Positions 10,686-25,605 are shown, counted from the first letter of the stretch. The stretch: DNA of 64,000 nt from Aldrovandia affinis (GCA_029706075.1 JAINUG010000174.1:1965501-2029500); one strand, 5' to 3'. Notes: generated by a model not told the origin, from the sequence alone. Numbers and translations are program-made.

Positions 10686-13456
10686 TCTGGGAGTCTGAGC
10701 CAGCTGGAGTTTGCCACTCAGGAAAATGAAATGGAATGGCTTTGGACGTTACGGGAGCAGCTATGCCACTAAAACATGACATGAGCTTATGAGACTGGCA
10801 CTGAGACGCTCCACAAATACCAAATACAATGACAGGTGGTGGCTGCAGCTTACATTATGTGACAGAATCTTTACGCTTGGAATAGAAAAGACAAAGGAGA
10901 ATAGAACAGACCCGCTATATCATTCGACTGTGACTTGAAATCCTGCAGTAAATCAATCTGTTGGCACATCAGGCTGTTGCCAACTTCATGGAGAATTTTG
11001 AAGTGAACAGGAGAGGACTGGACATGTCAATGGGCTTCATGGAGAATTCTGAAGAAAGGTGTTGGGCATCCCTGTGCCAGTTGGAGTTGCAAAGTACACA
11101 AGGGGTGTGATTATGTTTACTGTATATTTCCTGGTTGGTGGTACTATTTCAACTTTGGCGGGAAGTGGACGATTTCAGCACTTCAGAAAACAATGAGAAG
11201 AGTGACACACAACAGCACCGTATTTATGCGATAACTTCACTAAGCCTTTGGTTAGATGCTTTAAAGAATGAAAAATAATTTTCCTCTTCGTCGGTGAGAA
11301 AACGACGATGCTGATTTCAATCTCCGTTCTGTCAGCTGTTATTGTTTATGAGCGTTGTCCACAAGTACTGTAGCCGTCTAAACACGGAAGACTAGTCCAC
11401 TAACACCCTTTGTTCTGGAGTGTTTGTTTTATTTTGAACGTGCAGACAAGCTGGGGCAGTTGATGTAATTTATCCATCTTGAATGACACTAAAATTATCG
11501 TTTTTTTAACGGATCATTAAACACAGCGGGACAGTTTGGACAAGTTAGGGCAAGGAAATGCCTAAGGTGGGCAAGCACGACTACACAAAAGCAATGCATG
11601 GCGTGATGCTGTTTGCATCTGTCTACCAGCGCCTGTAGGTGATCATGAGAAACAATAGGGATGATCAGGGGCTCACTGTTTTCCCAGTAACACCTAGGTA
11701 TTATCCCATAAAAGTGCGGAGAGCCCTTTCAAAGTTATTACCCAAGAGGCAGTTTTCAGACGAGCTCAATGAGCGGCCCAGGATGTTGACAAATCGAAAG
11801 TTTTATCCCATTGGAACTGCAATGAACCAAGGCGGTTTTCTTCATCCAAATGCTCAGCATTTTGCACTAACAATGGCCAGGTCTTGAATACTCCCATACT
11901 TTGCGATTGCATTTCGAGCACTTCTGTTTTTGCCTTGCTTTCGGTCTACTCCTTCACTATGGTACTTGTGTGTGACCACTTTTATTTCAGCATTGTTTTA
12001 CGTACAATGGCACTTGGTTTCAATTGTGTTAGACAATCTCTATATCTGTTCTGCGTCTAGCGTTTGTAGTCAGCAAGTAAGTCACTCTGGACAACAATGA
12101 CAGCTAAACGAATAAATGTAAATATCCTAAATTAATCAGCAAAAAAAACGACCTAATGTTCCACCTTCCGGGGATGAGCTTAATCTAGCACACAGCACTC
12201 TCATTACGCTGCAGGACTCTGTGCGGCGTGGTATGAAACATGCTCATGTGCAGCCCAAGCATAACCGATGTCTAGTGTGACAAGAGGCAAGACGTGCGTT
12301 CAATAGGGCAGAGGCGTCTTTTCCATCAAGTTGAATGGTGAGGGAACTGTTTTGAGAAAAGGGTGTGCACAGCAGGCTGACGAAGCAGTTACGCTCCCGT
12401 AGTGCTTGTTGCCTGCGTTTCACGTGCCTGCAAAGCTTCAACCAAAATTGTTCCAAATCGCTGGCATTCAACGTAACCGGGGAAAGCCAGCCTTGGGGAG
12501 GACGGAGATCTCTGCTGCTGCGCGTTTTCTCTTTACGCACCACACTTTTCATATATCACGCACAGACTGTGACCAGGGCTTATGTGGATGTCTGAAACAA
12601 TAGAGTTTAACGTCATCCAGTGTTATACAGCAGCGTGTGCGTCGGGGCTTGTCAACGCAGCACTACAGCGTCTAAAAACACCACCGTCCCCACAGGAGCA
12701 CATTAAATATCAAACAAATAAAGCCATTAACTGGCCCAAGAAGCATACATCTCATACAGTAGATGCTCTTCCAGCACATAACAATTTTCACACAGAATCA
12801 ATGCTCCAAAATTACTGTGGTATCACGCTTATCATGGTATTGTCAGGGTTAAAGTTCAGCCAATACTGACCACTTAACTGATCAACTTTTATTAACACTG
12901 TGCGCCCCCTCTCTGAAATATGTATCTTCTCTCCGTCAATAATGGAGATAACCAGGTTATTTTGACGAATGTCGACACATTGCCTCCGATTTTTGCACAT
13001 GCACAGGGTGATAACCTCGCCAATCATTTCCCGTAAGAGGTATTGAGGTTAACACACTTTATGTGGCCTTATGTTAACACACAGTGCTGGATTTATGACA
13101 AGACGAAAGCTCTTTGTAATTACACATGGGGGAAATTACATTTACATTAGCATAAATAGCAACTTGATCTATGCTACTAGTAACATAATCTATGTTACAT
13201 CGAATGTGTTTCATTAATATAATGTATGCAATTATATATTATGCTGTGTTATAATTAACAGCACAGCACAATATATTCTGTACATTGTACTACAAGATAA
13301 CTATTTTCTGTAATAATGGTGTGGAATTGTGAGTTAAGCTCGAAATATTACTTTCTCCTTGTTATAAGTCTAAAATCCACTGCTCAACCCCTATTTAACC
13401 GATTGCTTCTTTCCCGAACTGCATTGAAGCATAAATAGCGATAGTATTCTATTTAA

Positions 13457-13470
13457 CCGCTAGAGGGCAG
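13457..13470 (+). promoter_or_regulatory. CTCF-like binding site
   Basis: CCGCTAGAGGGCAG matches the CTCF core CCASYAGRKGGCRS at 13 of 14 positions (G for A at position 3). It lies about 1.25 kb upstream of the tsc22d3 TATA box. CTCF sites near promoters commonly anchor loops or boundaries. Occupancy cannot be judged from sequence. Confidence 0.5.
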
Positions 13471-14068
13471 TATACGTCGATGAGAGCGGAGCAGGAAAAT
13501 TACTGGGACGCTAGGAGAAGAATGGAAAACATTTAAAAGGAAACTCCTGATATTTTGAGGGCTTTGTTGTTGTTGTTGCCACTTTAAAAACAAACAAAAT
13601 AATAATAATAATACATAAATGATGCGGTTTTTTTCTAGAAAATATTTATAATGATGATTATGACAATGACCAGAACACTACTCGGCTACTACAACAAATA
13701 ATAAAATAATAATAATAATAATAATAATAATAATCATACATACATGCATACATAGTCGCAAGCTATATGTTTCACATTCAGTTTATTTAACGTTCAAAGA
13801 TATATTTGATTATCGAATGGAAGGATGATATACAGTATCATAGCATACAGACACTACGATGTATCATGTACAAAATACTCTAAAACGAATAGATAATAAC
13901 TTCGCTAAAAGTGCAAAGTGCCCTTGGACGTAGTGTCTGTATTGCCAGCAATGCAGTAAGAAAAGTGCAGAACGTTGTCATTTGCAACATCAGCAAGAAA
14001 ATGTTGATCGATCGTTATAAACTGCATTGAAGATTGAGTGATTAACAGCACAGGCTATACTCTGAGCC
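13471..14068. other. AT-rich upstream region of tsc22d3
   Basis: Contains ATA/AATA microsatellite tracts (13593-13608 and 13700-13736) and TACA repeats. I see no coding potential. Confidence 0.6.
13700..13736. repeat. (AAT)n microsatellite
   Basis: AATAATAAT array upstream of the GILZ promoter. Confidence 0.85.
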
Positions 14069-14083
14069 AGGACATACAGTTCT
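14069..14083 (+). promoter_or_regulatory. Glucocorticoid response element-like site (distal of pair)
   Basis: AGGACA-tac-AGTTCT is an imperfect inverted repeat of GR half-sites with the required 3-bp spacer; each half differs by one base from the ideal AGAACA/TGTTCT. It sits 84 bp before a second, perfectly symmetrical site. Confidence 0.55.
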
Positions 14084-14152
14084 GGTGGAAATTATAAGAG
14101 ATACTGCCGGACAAGGTTGTTGTTGTGGTAAAATTCCACCGGCAGGTAAGAT

Positions 14153-14167
14153 AGTACAGAATGTACT
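14153..14167 (+). promoter_or_regulatory. Glucocorticoid response element (perfect inverted repeat)
   Basis: AGTACA-gaa-TGTACT is a perfect dyad with 3-bp spacing that fits the steroid-receptor consensus RGNACAnnnTGTNCY; the dyad extends one base further on each side (T...A). It lies about 0.54 kb before the TATA box of tsc22d3, a known GR target. It could also serve mineralocorticoid, androgen or progesterone receptors, which share the motif. Confidence 0.65.
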
Positions 14168-14682
14168 ATGGATGTTAATGATATACGCAGATTAGGTATG
14201 ATTAAAAATGTATCGTGTACCATACCAAAAGCCACCCGTAGATGTCAACAAAACATGATTTTTTTATAGATTAATTTCTTAGATAATAATTGTGTACATT
14301 GTTTTATATTGCATATTATTTAAACGTGCTTTTGGACAAAAGATGGAAACAATGCGTTTTCGGGGTTTGTTACACAAACATATTTAGATATTTTAATGAA
14401 AAGTCATCATTATTAGCCTACTATTCCCCTTGTTTTAATAGAGAATAATAACGTCTCGGCGTTTTGCTTTATTCAGAAGAGAAAACATGACTTCCAACGG
14501 CAGGCAACTCTTGCGGAGATGTGTCGTCAATCCACTCATGATAAGCAAATCCTTGTTTTGCAGATAAATCCGTGTGTAACTCAACCTTACCTTTGCTGTT
14601 CTTCAGGGTTCAGAGAGGGGGCAGGGAAATAGTACACAGGGGCCTCATTAGAATAATATATTCTAGCGTCGATGGTGCCGTG

Positions 14683-14690
14683 TGACGTCA
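14683..14690 (+). promoter_or_regulatory. Perfect cAMP response element (CRE)
   Basis: TGACGTCA, the full palindromic CREB/ATF site, ends 12 bases before the TATA box. This spacing is typical of functional proximal CREs. It suggests cAMP/PKA input to tsc22d3 besides glucocorticoids. Confidence 0.65.
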
Positions 14691-14702
14691 GGAGGCAGTT
14701 CA

Positions 14703-14709
14703 TATATAA
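14703..14709 (+). promoter_or_regulatory. tsc22d3: TATA box of the GILZ promoter
   Basis: TATATAA lies about 210 bp before the GILZ ATG. Transcription would start near 14733-14740. The deduced leader (about 14735-14912) has no upstream ATG and contains a purine-pyrimidine CG/CA tract at about 14763-14806. Confidence 0.65.
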
Positions 14710-14734
14710 TCCCCGTTCTCCGAAATAGAATCAT

Positions 14735-16875
<2,141 letters not shown>

Positions 16876-16973
16876 GTGGCTCTGCCTTGGGGCGGGCAGA
16901 GCCACTGGCCTCACCTGAGATAGGCCTCCCGGAATCGTGTCGTCGCACATCTTCTATGAAGCTGGCTGTACAG

Positions 16974-16976
<3 letters not shown>

Positions 16977-17012
<36 letters not shown>
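16977..17012. repeat. (GA)n microsatellite in the 3' UTR
   Basis: About 18 GA units shortly after the stop codon; transcribed as a GAGA-rich stretch of the mRNA. Confidence 0.9.
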
Positions 17013-17017
<5 letters not shown>

Positions 17018-17850
17018 AACGAAAACAAAGACGTTCGTAACGGCCCAGGCCGTTTTCCGTGTAATCTTAAGACGAATGTGTAAAAGGGGGCGCTCGCCGC
17101 ACCAGAGAATGGTTGAGCTGGGATAGGGGAGAACGCTCCCGACGCCAGGGGCTGACCCTTAGTCTTCTCAACCTCCCCCCCCCACTCCTCTACTGACAAG
17201 GGGAAGAGGGTCATGTGACGGGGCTGGCCCGGTGTCCTGACCTAGGGGGTGCCCGAATGGCACCGTCCACAACGCTTGGCAATTTCATGCCTAGGAAAAA
17301 AAAATCCTCCAAAGAGAGGAGAGAGCGGGGAGGGGTGGGGGGGGGGGGAAACGTCCATCCCGTCTCTTGCAAGAGCCCTGTGGATTTCTCACTTCTGAAG
17401 CAAGGCAGTCTGGAAATCCGAAGAAAAAAAACGTCACGTCCATACAGAACAGTTCCCTCCTCAACCGTCATCTTTTTTTTCCTTCTTCTTCTTCTTCTTC
17501 TTAATAGTTTTGTTTGTTTGTTTGTTTGTTTGTTTTGCTTCTGATTAGCAAAACCAAGAAAAGCGAAAGCTCCTGGAACGGGGGATCCAGGGGCGGGACT
17601 CTTGAACAAGGCTGATCCGCTCAACGTCACTGATTACTGTGCGATTCGTTATAGATCACGTTGCTTGTATACTCTGCAGTCGGGGTCATGCTGCTTAAGG
17701 GGGAATCGATTAAAAGTCCTGCTTTTTTAATCTCTGTTTTGTGAAATGGAGCAAAAGTTTTTTTTTTGATTTGTCAGTAGGAGCATTGTAACTGCCACAA
17801 GACGAATAATGCCGAAGAAATCTATACAAATTTGCGTAGATCTGTACATT

Positions 17851-17858
17851 TGTACATA
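17851..17858 (+). promoter_or_regulatory. Pumilio-type element in the 3' UTR
   Basis: TGTACATA matches the Pumilio response element UGUANAUA exactly. It lies in the AT-rich distal half of the tsc22d3 3' UTR, next to a second TGTACAT eight bases upstream. PUF proteins generally repress or destabilise mRNAs through this site. A single 8-mer can occur by chance. Confidence 0.35.
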
Positions 17859-18273
17859 GTGTAAAGTGAAGTATGTGGAATTGTGTCAATGGAGAAATGC
17901 AGCTGGTGTTTTTTTTTTGTTGTTGTTTTTTTTTGTTTTTTTCCTTTGCGGCAAGTGCACTCCCAGTATAAGACTGACCTGCTGTTTTGTATGCCATAGA
18001 ACTGATGACACCGCCTTGGGACTCATAAAGACAGAGACAGGTGTCAGACTGTTTAAATAGGGACACATTCTCAACCGGAAAGGTGTGTTTTCTAGCTACC
18101 AAAGACTTTTCATCATATACTCTGAAATCAACCTGGACCATGTGTTAAACTCACAGGGATAAGTCTTGTTAGCGGTTGTAATTACAAAAACAAGGGGTAT
18201 TGTTGCTGTATTGTGTCCATGAAGACGGACTGCGGGTATTCACATTGATGTATGGATACAAAATGCACATCGC

Positions 18274-18279
18274 AATAAA
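18274..18279 (+). terminator. tsc22d3: Poly(A) signal of tsc22d3
   Basis: This AATAAA lies 1.4 kb after the stop codon, with a short T/G-containing stretch downstream. It is the first canonical signal I see after the coding region, so it probably defines the main mRNA end. Confidence 0.6.
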
Positions 18280-18295
18280 CCTTATGTTTACACAA

Positions 18296-20196
18296 ACGAT
18301 ACTATCCTCTCTTTCTTACTCCGGCGCACTTGCATTATGAAGCGTACGTGGGATGTCTCAGTCGTTACTGAATCGAAGTCCGTTAAGTTCTGCGTAGGCA
18401 GTACTGAACGTCAGCGAGAATCAATGGAGATTTGTTTAAATTATTAGCAATACAATTAGCATTGCTGATTTATGGTGTATAACAAGTAAGGGCACCACAA
18501 TGACACCTAATAGTTATATATGCAAATAATATATATGCTAATGGAATAGCCAATGGATTTAAATATTGTTGGTTATTGCGTGAAACCTTGCATTTCCATG
18601 ACATGGAAAATTCTCAACAAACAAACTTTTTCTTTACTCCATTTACTAGCACAATATTATGGTTTAGTCACATGGGGTTTTCAGCCAACTTTTATTGGCT
18701 GATGAGTTACGAGACATTTACAGAACTGGATGAGAACCGTGACACCAACAATGATGCTATCGATATTCTAATTAAACTCCCATTCGCCTTTAAAGACCAC
18801 AGGGGTTCATGCAGTTAACTAACCAGTAGAGTAATGACCAAAATCCACTGACTCCTTCCAAATGCAGAGGAACTGATTATATTTAACAACCATGCACCTT
18901 GACCAGGTACCATTAGACTTTGTCCTCTATTGTATGGCAGTCAAGTTGGAAGTTAGTGCTGGTTCAGATTGAAAAGGAACCTTAACAAGAGAAAATAAAC
19001 ATTTTTCTGTTGCCGAAGCTTTAATTTGAATCGACATCTAATCAATTTCCTACTCTTAGATGTATCGATGTTGATGATAATTAGATACAGTGCCTGTTTA
19101 CACACTTTGAGCATAAAGCAAATGATGGTACAGGGGAAAGTACCTACTTCAGTTATGTGACATGGTATATGTAGGTTTGGGGTCATGTTTTTCATGTCTG
19201 GTAGAATAAATGGTTCCCTCAATCACAATATCATCTCTACTGGTGTGTGATGGAGGACTGCACTTGCACAGCCAAATTTTGCTCTAGTCCAGTTCAAATG
19301 TCAAAGAATGGATATCTGTACTACTGACCCCAGAATAGCACCGTAAGGGTCTATACTAAGATAAATAAATAAAAATATATATACATTTCATTGACATTTT
19401 TCAGCAGGGCTGCATACAAACATTCCGATCTATTATGTCAGCACTACACACAGCGCCCATGTATGCTAGATATGCGAGCGCATTCTTTTTGCAGTGCAGC
19501 GTGCATTTGCGTGTGTGCATACCGTACGCACATGCTGAAATAATGCTTAAAATGTCACCTGCCCGAAAGACTTGTGTTCGCATGTACACAAATCCTTCGC
19601 AAATGTGTCCGTATCTTGTACACCATCTCCAGAGGTGGCTTAGGTAACACTTCCTGAGGTTCAAACCGTTTGTCAATTTATACAAAATCAACATAAAAGG
19701 TGCTGGCTACAGTAGTTTGAAAAAGGCCCCGGGGGTTTGTTTCCACCTAATCATGTATGCTGTTAGTTCCAGATATTAGAAGTGGAGCGAACAAAGCAGA
19801 TGAACAAGATGTGAAACATTGTCTGGTCTGGGTTTTCTGCCTGAGACCTGCCCCACTGGCATATGTTCAGACAGGTTTCATCTCAATAATGAAGCTATCA
19901 AGTGTGAGACTATGGCCTGGGTTCAATTATTACTCACAAATAAATGCTTATTTATATAAATCAATGTTTTTTCACGAACAGCTCATTTCGGCAATGGCTG
20001 AACTCACCAAACCGTGTTGGTGAAGTGGAAGAAGAAAACCCAATCTGACACTTGTATTTATTTGTATAAGTCGAGGTTAAGGAAAATGTTGCATGAGTCC
20101 AGGTATGCAGCTCAGGCAGTACAGTTTTAAACATGGCACCACTGGAGGGAAGTTATTTGAAATGTGTCAGAAAACCACATTTCAATGACCTCAATG
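18296..20196. other. Gene-free interval downstream of tsc22d3
   Basis: AT-rich. Open frames here are short and unrecognised. No RNA gene seen. Confidence 0.5.
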
Positions 20197-20426
20197 TACA
20201 TTTACATTGACATTTTAGGCATTTAGCAGACGCGCTTATCCAGAGCGACTTGCACAGTTTACATTTCTTAACATACAATCCATTTATGCAGCTGGATATT
20301 TTACTGAAGCAATTCAGGTTAAGTACCTTGCTCAAGGGTACAACAGCAGTGCCCCACCTGGGAATTGAACCTGCAACCTCTGAGTTACAAGCCCAGCTCC
20401 CTAACCATTACACTACACTGCCAGCC
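20197..20426 (-). repeat. Near-complete tRNA-derived SINE, minus strand
   Basis: Reverse complement of the 5980 family: the tail (CATTTAGCAGACGCGCTTAT, CCAGAGCGACTTGCA) comes first, then CCTTGCTCAAGGGTACAACA and GGGAATTGAACCTGCAACC, ending CACTACACTGCCAGCC. Little diverged from the 5980 copy. Confidence 0.88.
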
Positions 20427-23400
20427 ATATGTGCATGTCTAGTTTTCAATTATCGAATATTGGGACAAATGGCAAAATTGTAAACTGGAAAAAACGTGAG
20501 AAAGAAACAATCAAACGGTAATCAGAATAGTGTGAGCAGCCTGAAATGGCCCTCAAGTTTGGATGATCAGACGCTGATGTTCGGGTACCTATGAATGGCT
20601 CATTTTCGCTGAGTTTGACATCCATTTTGTGATGATTTAGATGCAGCTCTACAAGTGCTTGAAAGACATATCCCTTTTTCATTCGTAGACCCGATGGGTT
20701 TAGGATGTTCTCCACGGATACAGACTTGCAGACCAGTAACCGTGACAGGATGTACACCGCATTAACAAATATAGTTCACTTAGTACATCTGAAACATATG
20801 GCCGGTGTTCCTATTATGCAACTTTTCTGTATAAGATCCTCATCAATTTAAGCATAAAACAAACCTTTTGTCAGCCCACTTGTCTGAAGGCAGGTGCAGC
20901 TCAAATATAGGCAACGCCAAGAAGGCAATGTCCAGAAACGTCAACAAATGCAGAGGCCATGCTGTGCCTTGCACCAGAACCCAGTGGAGGCCCATTCCAT
21001 AAATCACGCAATGAGGAGATACAGTCGTAATTTTTGCCATGGCAGGAGAAACTTGTCATCGAGACATAGAGACACCGGCTTGGCCGTGGCTCAGTGCAGG
21101 GAGGCAAATAGCAGGAACGTCAATATACAGGCATTGCCTCGGCTTTAAAGGCAGACGGGGCTCTGACACTGCTTAATTTAGAGTTTGGGAGTCTGTACCG
21201 TCTCCCTGAAGCGATGCAGTAAGAGTCCAGAGAATCAGCTGAGGGACAGGGGAAAAACAGTGAGACCCAAGCCTCTTTTCCCCCCAGACAGGAAGTCTCG
21301 GTGCTCTGGCAGACTGTGTGAAAGTGGAGCGTCGGCAGTGCGTTCCCTGGAGCGCAGGTCCCGCCCGCCCGGGAGAGAGCAGGCGGCGCGCTGTGGGCCT
21401 AGCACGAGACCTTATTTGGTATTGGGGGGTAAACAAAGTCTGCTCCAGTTTCCACCCGCCTGTGTTTGTCTGGCCCCGTTCTTAACTCTGGCAGCGCTTT
21501 TCCTCTCGGCCCCAGAGAGGTATGCCCTTCTCTAGCGCGCTCTTTCCCCTCAGCCTGCGTTTAGCTACTGAAAAAAAGAAAGGAAAAAAAGTGGCGCGTG
21601 AGTCAAAGTCCATGAGGTGACCGTTGTGCTCCGTCGCAGTTACGGTTTCAGTTGTAATAGCTGATCTGGGCTATCGTGCCGATAGAAGCAGGAGCTCCAT
21701 TTCATTTTTGGTTTCGATAGCTTACAAATTTGCATCATCGTACAATCTGGGGAGCGTGACCTTATGTTCTCCGTTCCCATGGTTTCAATGTTGAATGTGC
21801 GCTTTAGAGCGAAAACAACTGCTTTTTAATACCCAGCAGCACATCTATAAATCTATGTTCCATTGCAGTAGTAGCTCAGTTTTGCCAGTGTAATTATGTT
21901 ACCATATGCTCCGATAAACGACTGTGCCACCTAAATGCAAGAGACAGTCCTTATGTAAGGTCTTTCTTATGACAGTGATGTCATTGCCATTTTTAACTAC
22001 AGACCGCAACTGAAACAGGAAGAGTCTGGACAGACCAGACAGATTTTGAGTTCACATTCTGACCTTAGCGTGTCAAAGTGCGATGAACCGTTCTGTAACT
22101 GTTGAGGAACCATTGACCATCACCTGCTCCCGTCCATGCTGCATCGACATTTGATATCTCTACGTTCTATTTTCTTCCCTGTTAAACGCCCGCCAAAGTC
22201 ATCCTCTTATTGAAAGAATGTATCACTCTCAAACCCCCACTAATCAAAAAATTGCCCCCATTGACCCGAGAACATTAACTTGACTCCTCCACATTGTCTG
22301 TAGGAGAACGATTCTCACACTTTCCTCAATATTGGCATTCTGAGATTCTCGGCACATAAGCATAGGCTATGCCACGCTTTTTTTAACGGACCAATGGATA
22401 CTTCATGCTAAAACCCCATTTCAGGGGAGCTCGCTCACCTGACCTCTCTTAACAGGCCAGGCTCGGCACAGCCTTCTGGCAAGCATAATTAAACTGTCCA
22501 GCACATTCACATTTTGTGAGGAAAAAGGTGGTGGCCGAAGCCTCCTCTCGCAACGCGTCCATCGTGCATTTAGAACGCAAACAGTGGACACGCAGCGCAC
22601 ATTTTTACGGCTTTGGGTAAGCACCTTAAAGCCAGGGATAATGCTGACTCGGGGGAATGGATGAGAGGTCGACACTTAGTGCCGCACCGCTCCTGCCAGC
22701 GGTGCGAAAGACTGCTTGTCGAGGGGAAATGGAGTAGAACAGGGAATATTGCCCTCGGTTAGAGCTGCCGAGCCATTTCCTCCACGACTGCCTTTCTGCA
22801 CAAGCCTCTCAAAGGGTGCCAGGAAGTGCAGCTGTTCGACTTCTCAGTGTTATGCAATCAATGAACATCTGCTCCAATCACAAATGGCGTGGGCGGGTTT
22901 GTGTATGTGGCCCTTCCCTCAATATGGTTTTCTCGAGTGAAGCGTGCGTGCAAAGAGGTCGTTTCTCCTTTCTGCGGTGTCTGTATTTGGGTGCATGTGT
23001 GCGTGTGAGAAAGAGAGAACGAGAGAACGAGACAGAGTGTACTCTCTGTTTCATTTCCATCCCCCCATCTCGGTCATGTGAGTCGACATTCGCCTGCTTA
23101 CGCTTGCAAGGCGTTGTGTTTGAATTAAATTGCGACTGTTGAAGCAGCTCATTGGATTTGACAATACTTTTCCCTTAAAATGTCAATCACTCCACTCAAA
23201 ACACATTTACATGAATTACTTTTGTGCCATTTAATTAATCTGCAACCGAGCCACAAAATGTAAGCTTGAAAGAAAACTGCACACAGTTTAGACATGCATC
23301 CCGAGGATAATATTTCAAGCAATAATATATATTTACAAAAGTTCAATATGGTAAAGTTAAAGAAATGCATTGAAACAAATCATGTTGTTGATGAAAGTGA

Positions 23401-25572
23401 CTTGAAAAATTCTGTGTGAAAATGCTTGTCACAATGCAAATTTTCTGCAATGATTCCAGCCTACCTACCTCTGTAGCTAAATATGTGTTATGTGAGCAGT
23501 CAAGCTAGAGGGAGGGGGTGGAAAGAATCATGCACAATGGTCATGAATTCGTAATATTCTCCCAATAGCACACAAACGCATACCATTCATCCTATATGCT
23601 TGTTAGAATGTTTGTGGAATAGCTTTGAGCGAATGTCTCTGAGCTCAAATAAAACCACATGAAATATGTATTTCAAGAACCACGGTGTAAAGGAATGACC
23701 CTGGAGTTTTAATGAGAAGAACTCAAGGGCATGAAGGATTTGTTTTGTAGGGAAAGGGCACGTAAGCCTGCATTGTTGTGCATGCTGTGCCTCCTCGAGC
23801 CCGGCCAAGCTTGGCTATTTTTAGTGCCCTTCTGTTCTGTGGTAACGGTAGGGTAAAATTAGGACCACGTCTCTCATACCTGGACCACCTGCATTGCAAC
23901 AAACCACAAATATGCTGTTGTGTTGCCGTTGTGTTTTCGCAGTTAACAAACTGCGCATTACGTCAATATTGTGCCGTGTAAATGACTTAATTGGCATTAA
24001 CTATGTACTTTGCAGGCCGACTTGGACCTCTTTCATTGAGATACCTGCGTGGAGTGCCGCAGAGGTGCCATTGCGTAAGCAATTTATTGTGTTTTATATC
24101 CGTACCGCAAGCTGGGTTACGGCTCCCTCAGCGCAATGAATATTTACACCCTCTTACATGGTGTAATATCTGAGGGAGTCGCTGCCAGAAACCGATTTAC
24201 CCAAAGGTAGGTACATACCTTTATGTACGACCCCAGTTTCCCTCTCATACGTAATGGCGTAGCATATTTCCATATAATAACTGGCTTCAATTGCAGTAAG
24301 TGGCTGTCGTTCCACCAGACAGGCGGAAAACAAACTGCCCGGGAATGAGAAATGGATTCAAACTGCATGACAGCTCAGTGTTTTCAGAGGTGCCACGGAG
24401 ATCACATTTATTGAGCAATTTACAGCCATCCTCAAAATGGTGCCTGTTGTGTAATGCCTTTACGTTTTCGGCATTTCATACTCTCACATTGCAGGTGTCG
24501 TGCAAAGCCCCAGCTCTACGTATTATTAGTTAACTAGCTAGCAAGTTGTAATGTGTAACTGTGTAATGTCACAACCAAATATAGATGTTGAAATAATATT
24601 TTTTACAGTATGTACCAATTAAATACTGTAAAAAAAATATTGTTTCATGTATGTAGGTGTGTTTCAATGTTGGGTGTGGGGGGCACCAGTAGACATGGAC
24701 GGGGGTACTTTTGGATTATAAATAGGGTGACAACTTTAAAAGACTTTGGAGCCCCAGCCTTTGAGGCGAAGCCAGTCTCCTCTGTGTGTGTGTGCAGGGC
24801 TGTAAGCCAGCACATGGCAGTCACATGAAGTTCTGATTTATTTCCCCAGTCAGTTCCCTGCTGTCACATGGAAGGGGTCAGATAGTCCCCATTGGTGTAA
24901 CGGAGCCCCTGTCTAATTCTGTCACCTTGTTTACGGCATGTCGTCCTTCCGTTCAGTATGCACCTGGGTAGGTCAGCCAGAGGATATGCTAATAAACACA
25001 AATTCGTCCTGTCTGCGTGGGAATTCAAAACCAAAAAACCTGCTGGACTTGTTTGGATCTTTATTGTAACTCAAAATAAAACACTGTTATAGTGCCATCA
25101 ACAAGAAATAGTCTTGATATGTATATACCTGTTTACATTCTTTTTAAATTGGTCTAAAACTAATAATGCAAGAACATTTATGACCACCTGACAGAACAGC
25201 CCTTCCAGGAACAGTGCACTTGCATGCCTTACAGCCTGGGGAATGTCAGGGAATATCTCCCTGAACTCTGACCATGGTTATGTACAGCTGGGGAAGCTCA
25301 TGGGAAATAAATGTTAACACATCAGCCAGATAAACCTGTGCCACTGACTGCATGTGAAACGTGGCCAATTACCCAACAGCCAGTAGGATTGACAGGTGGA
25401 CTTGCTCTGTCTCGTGAAGCTGTCAGTAGCTAGTGAGTGATAACACCAAGGAAAACCAATCCCTTCCACAAAAATACTTGATCAATCTGGAAGTCACGGT
25501 TCAAAGGTCAAACCCTTGGATGAACGCAAAGGTCACTTTTTGCATCGTACCATTTCTTACTGCAAAGTGCTT

Positions 25573-25577
<5 letters not shown>

Positions 25578-25603
<26 letters not shown>
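25578..25603. repeat. (TG)n microsatellite
   Basis: About 13 TG units followed by a G-run. Confidence 0.9.

Positions 25604-25605
<2 letters not shown>

Larger units (their letters stand above)
7270..13456. other. Non-coding stretch between the upstream exon and the GILZ promoter
   Basis: If the 7220 exon is real, this is part of its first intron. I see no convincing exon. It holds a (GGGCA)n tract (8012-8039), CA-rich sequence (8665-8760), a 30-bp direct repeat pair (10464 and 10656) and AT-rich DNA. Scattered open frames at 8.9-9.4 kb and 12.2-12.6 kb overlap each other on both strands and look like chance. Confidence 0.5.
16876..18295 (+). other. tsc22d3: Predicted 3' UTR of tsc22d3
   Basis: About 1.4 kb from the stop to just beyond the poly(A) signal, similar to the long 3' UTR of mammalian GILZ. 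It holds a (GA)n run (16977-17012), C- and G-runs (17166-17175, 17337-17349), a (TTC)n tract (17481-17502), a (TTTG)n tract (17508-17535), poly-T stretches (17758-17768, 17909-17942) and one Pumilio-type motif. The end point is inferred. Confidence 0.65.

Noticed and set aside
17211..17630. Open frames on both strands in the 3' UTR
   Set aside because: Created by TTC, TTTG, poly-G and poly-A tracts after a clear stop codon; no conserved sequence.
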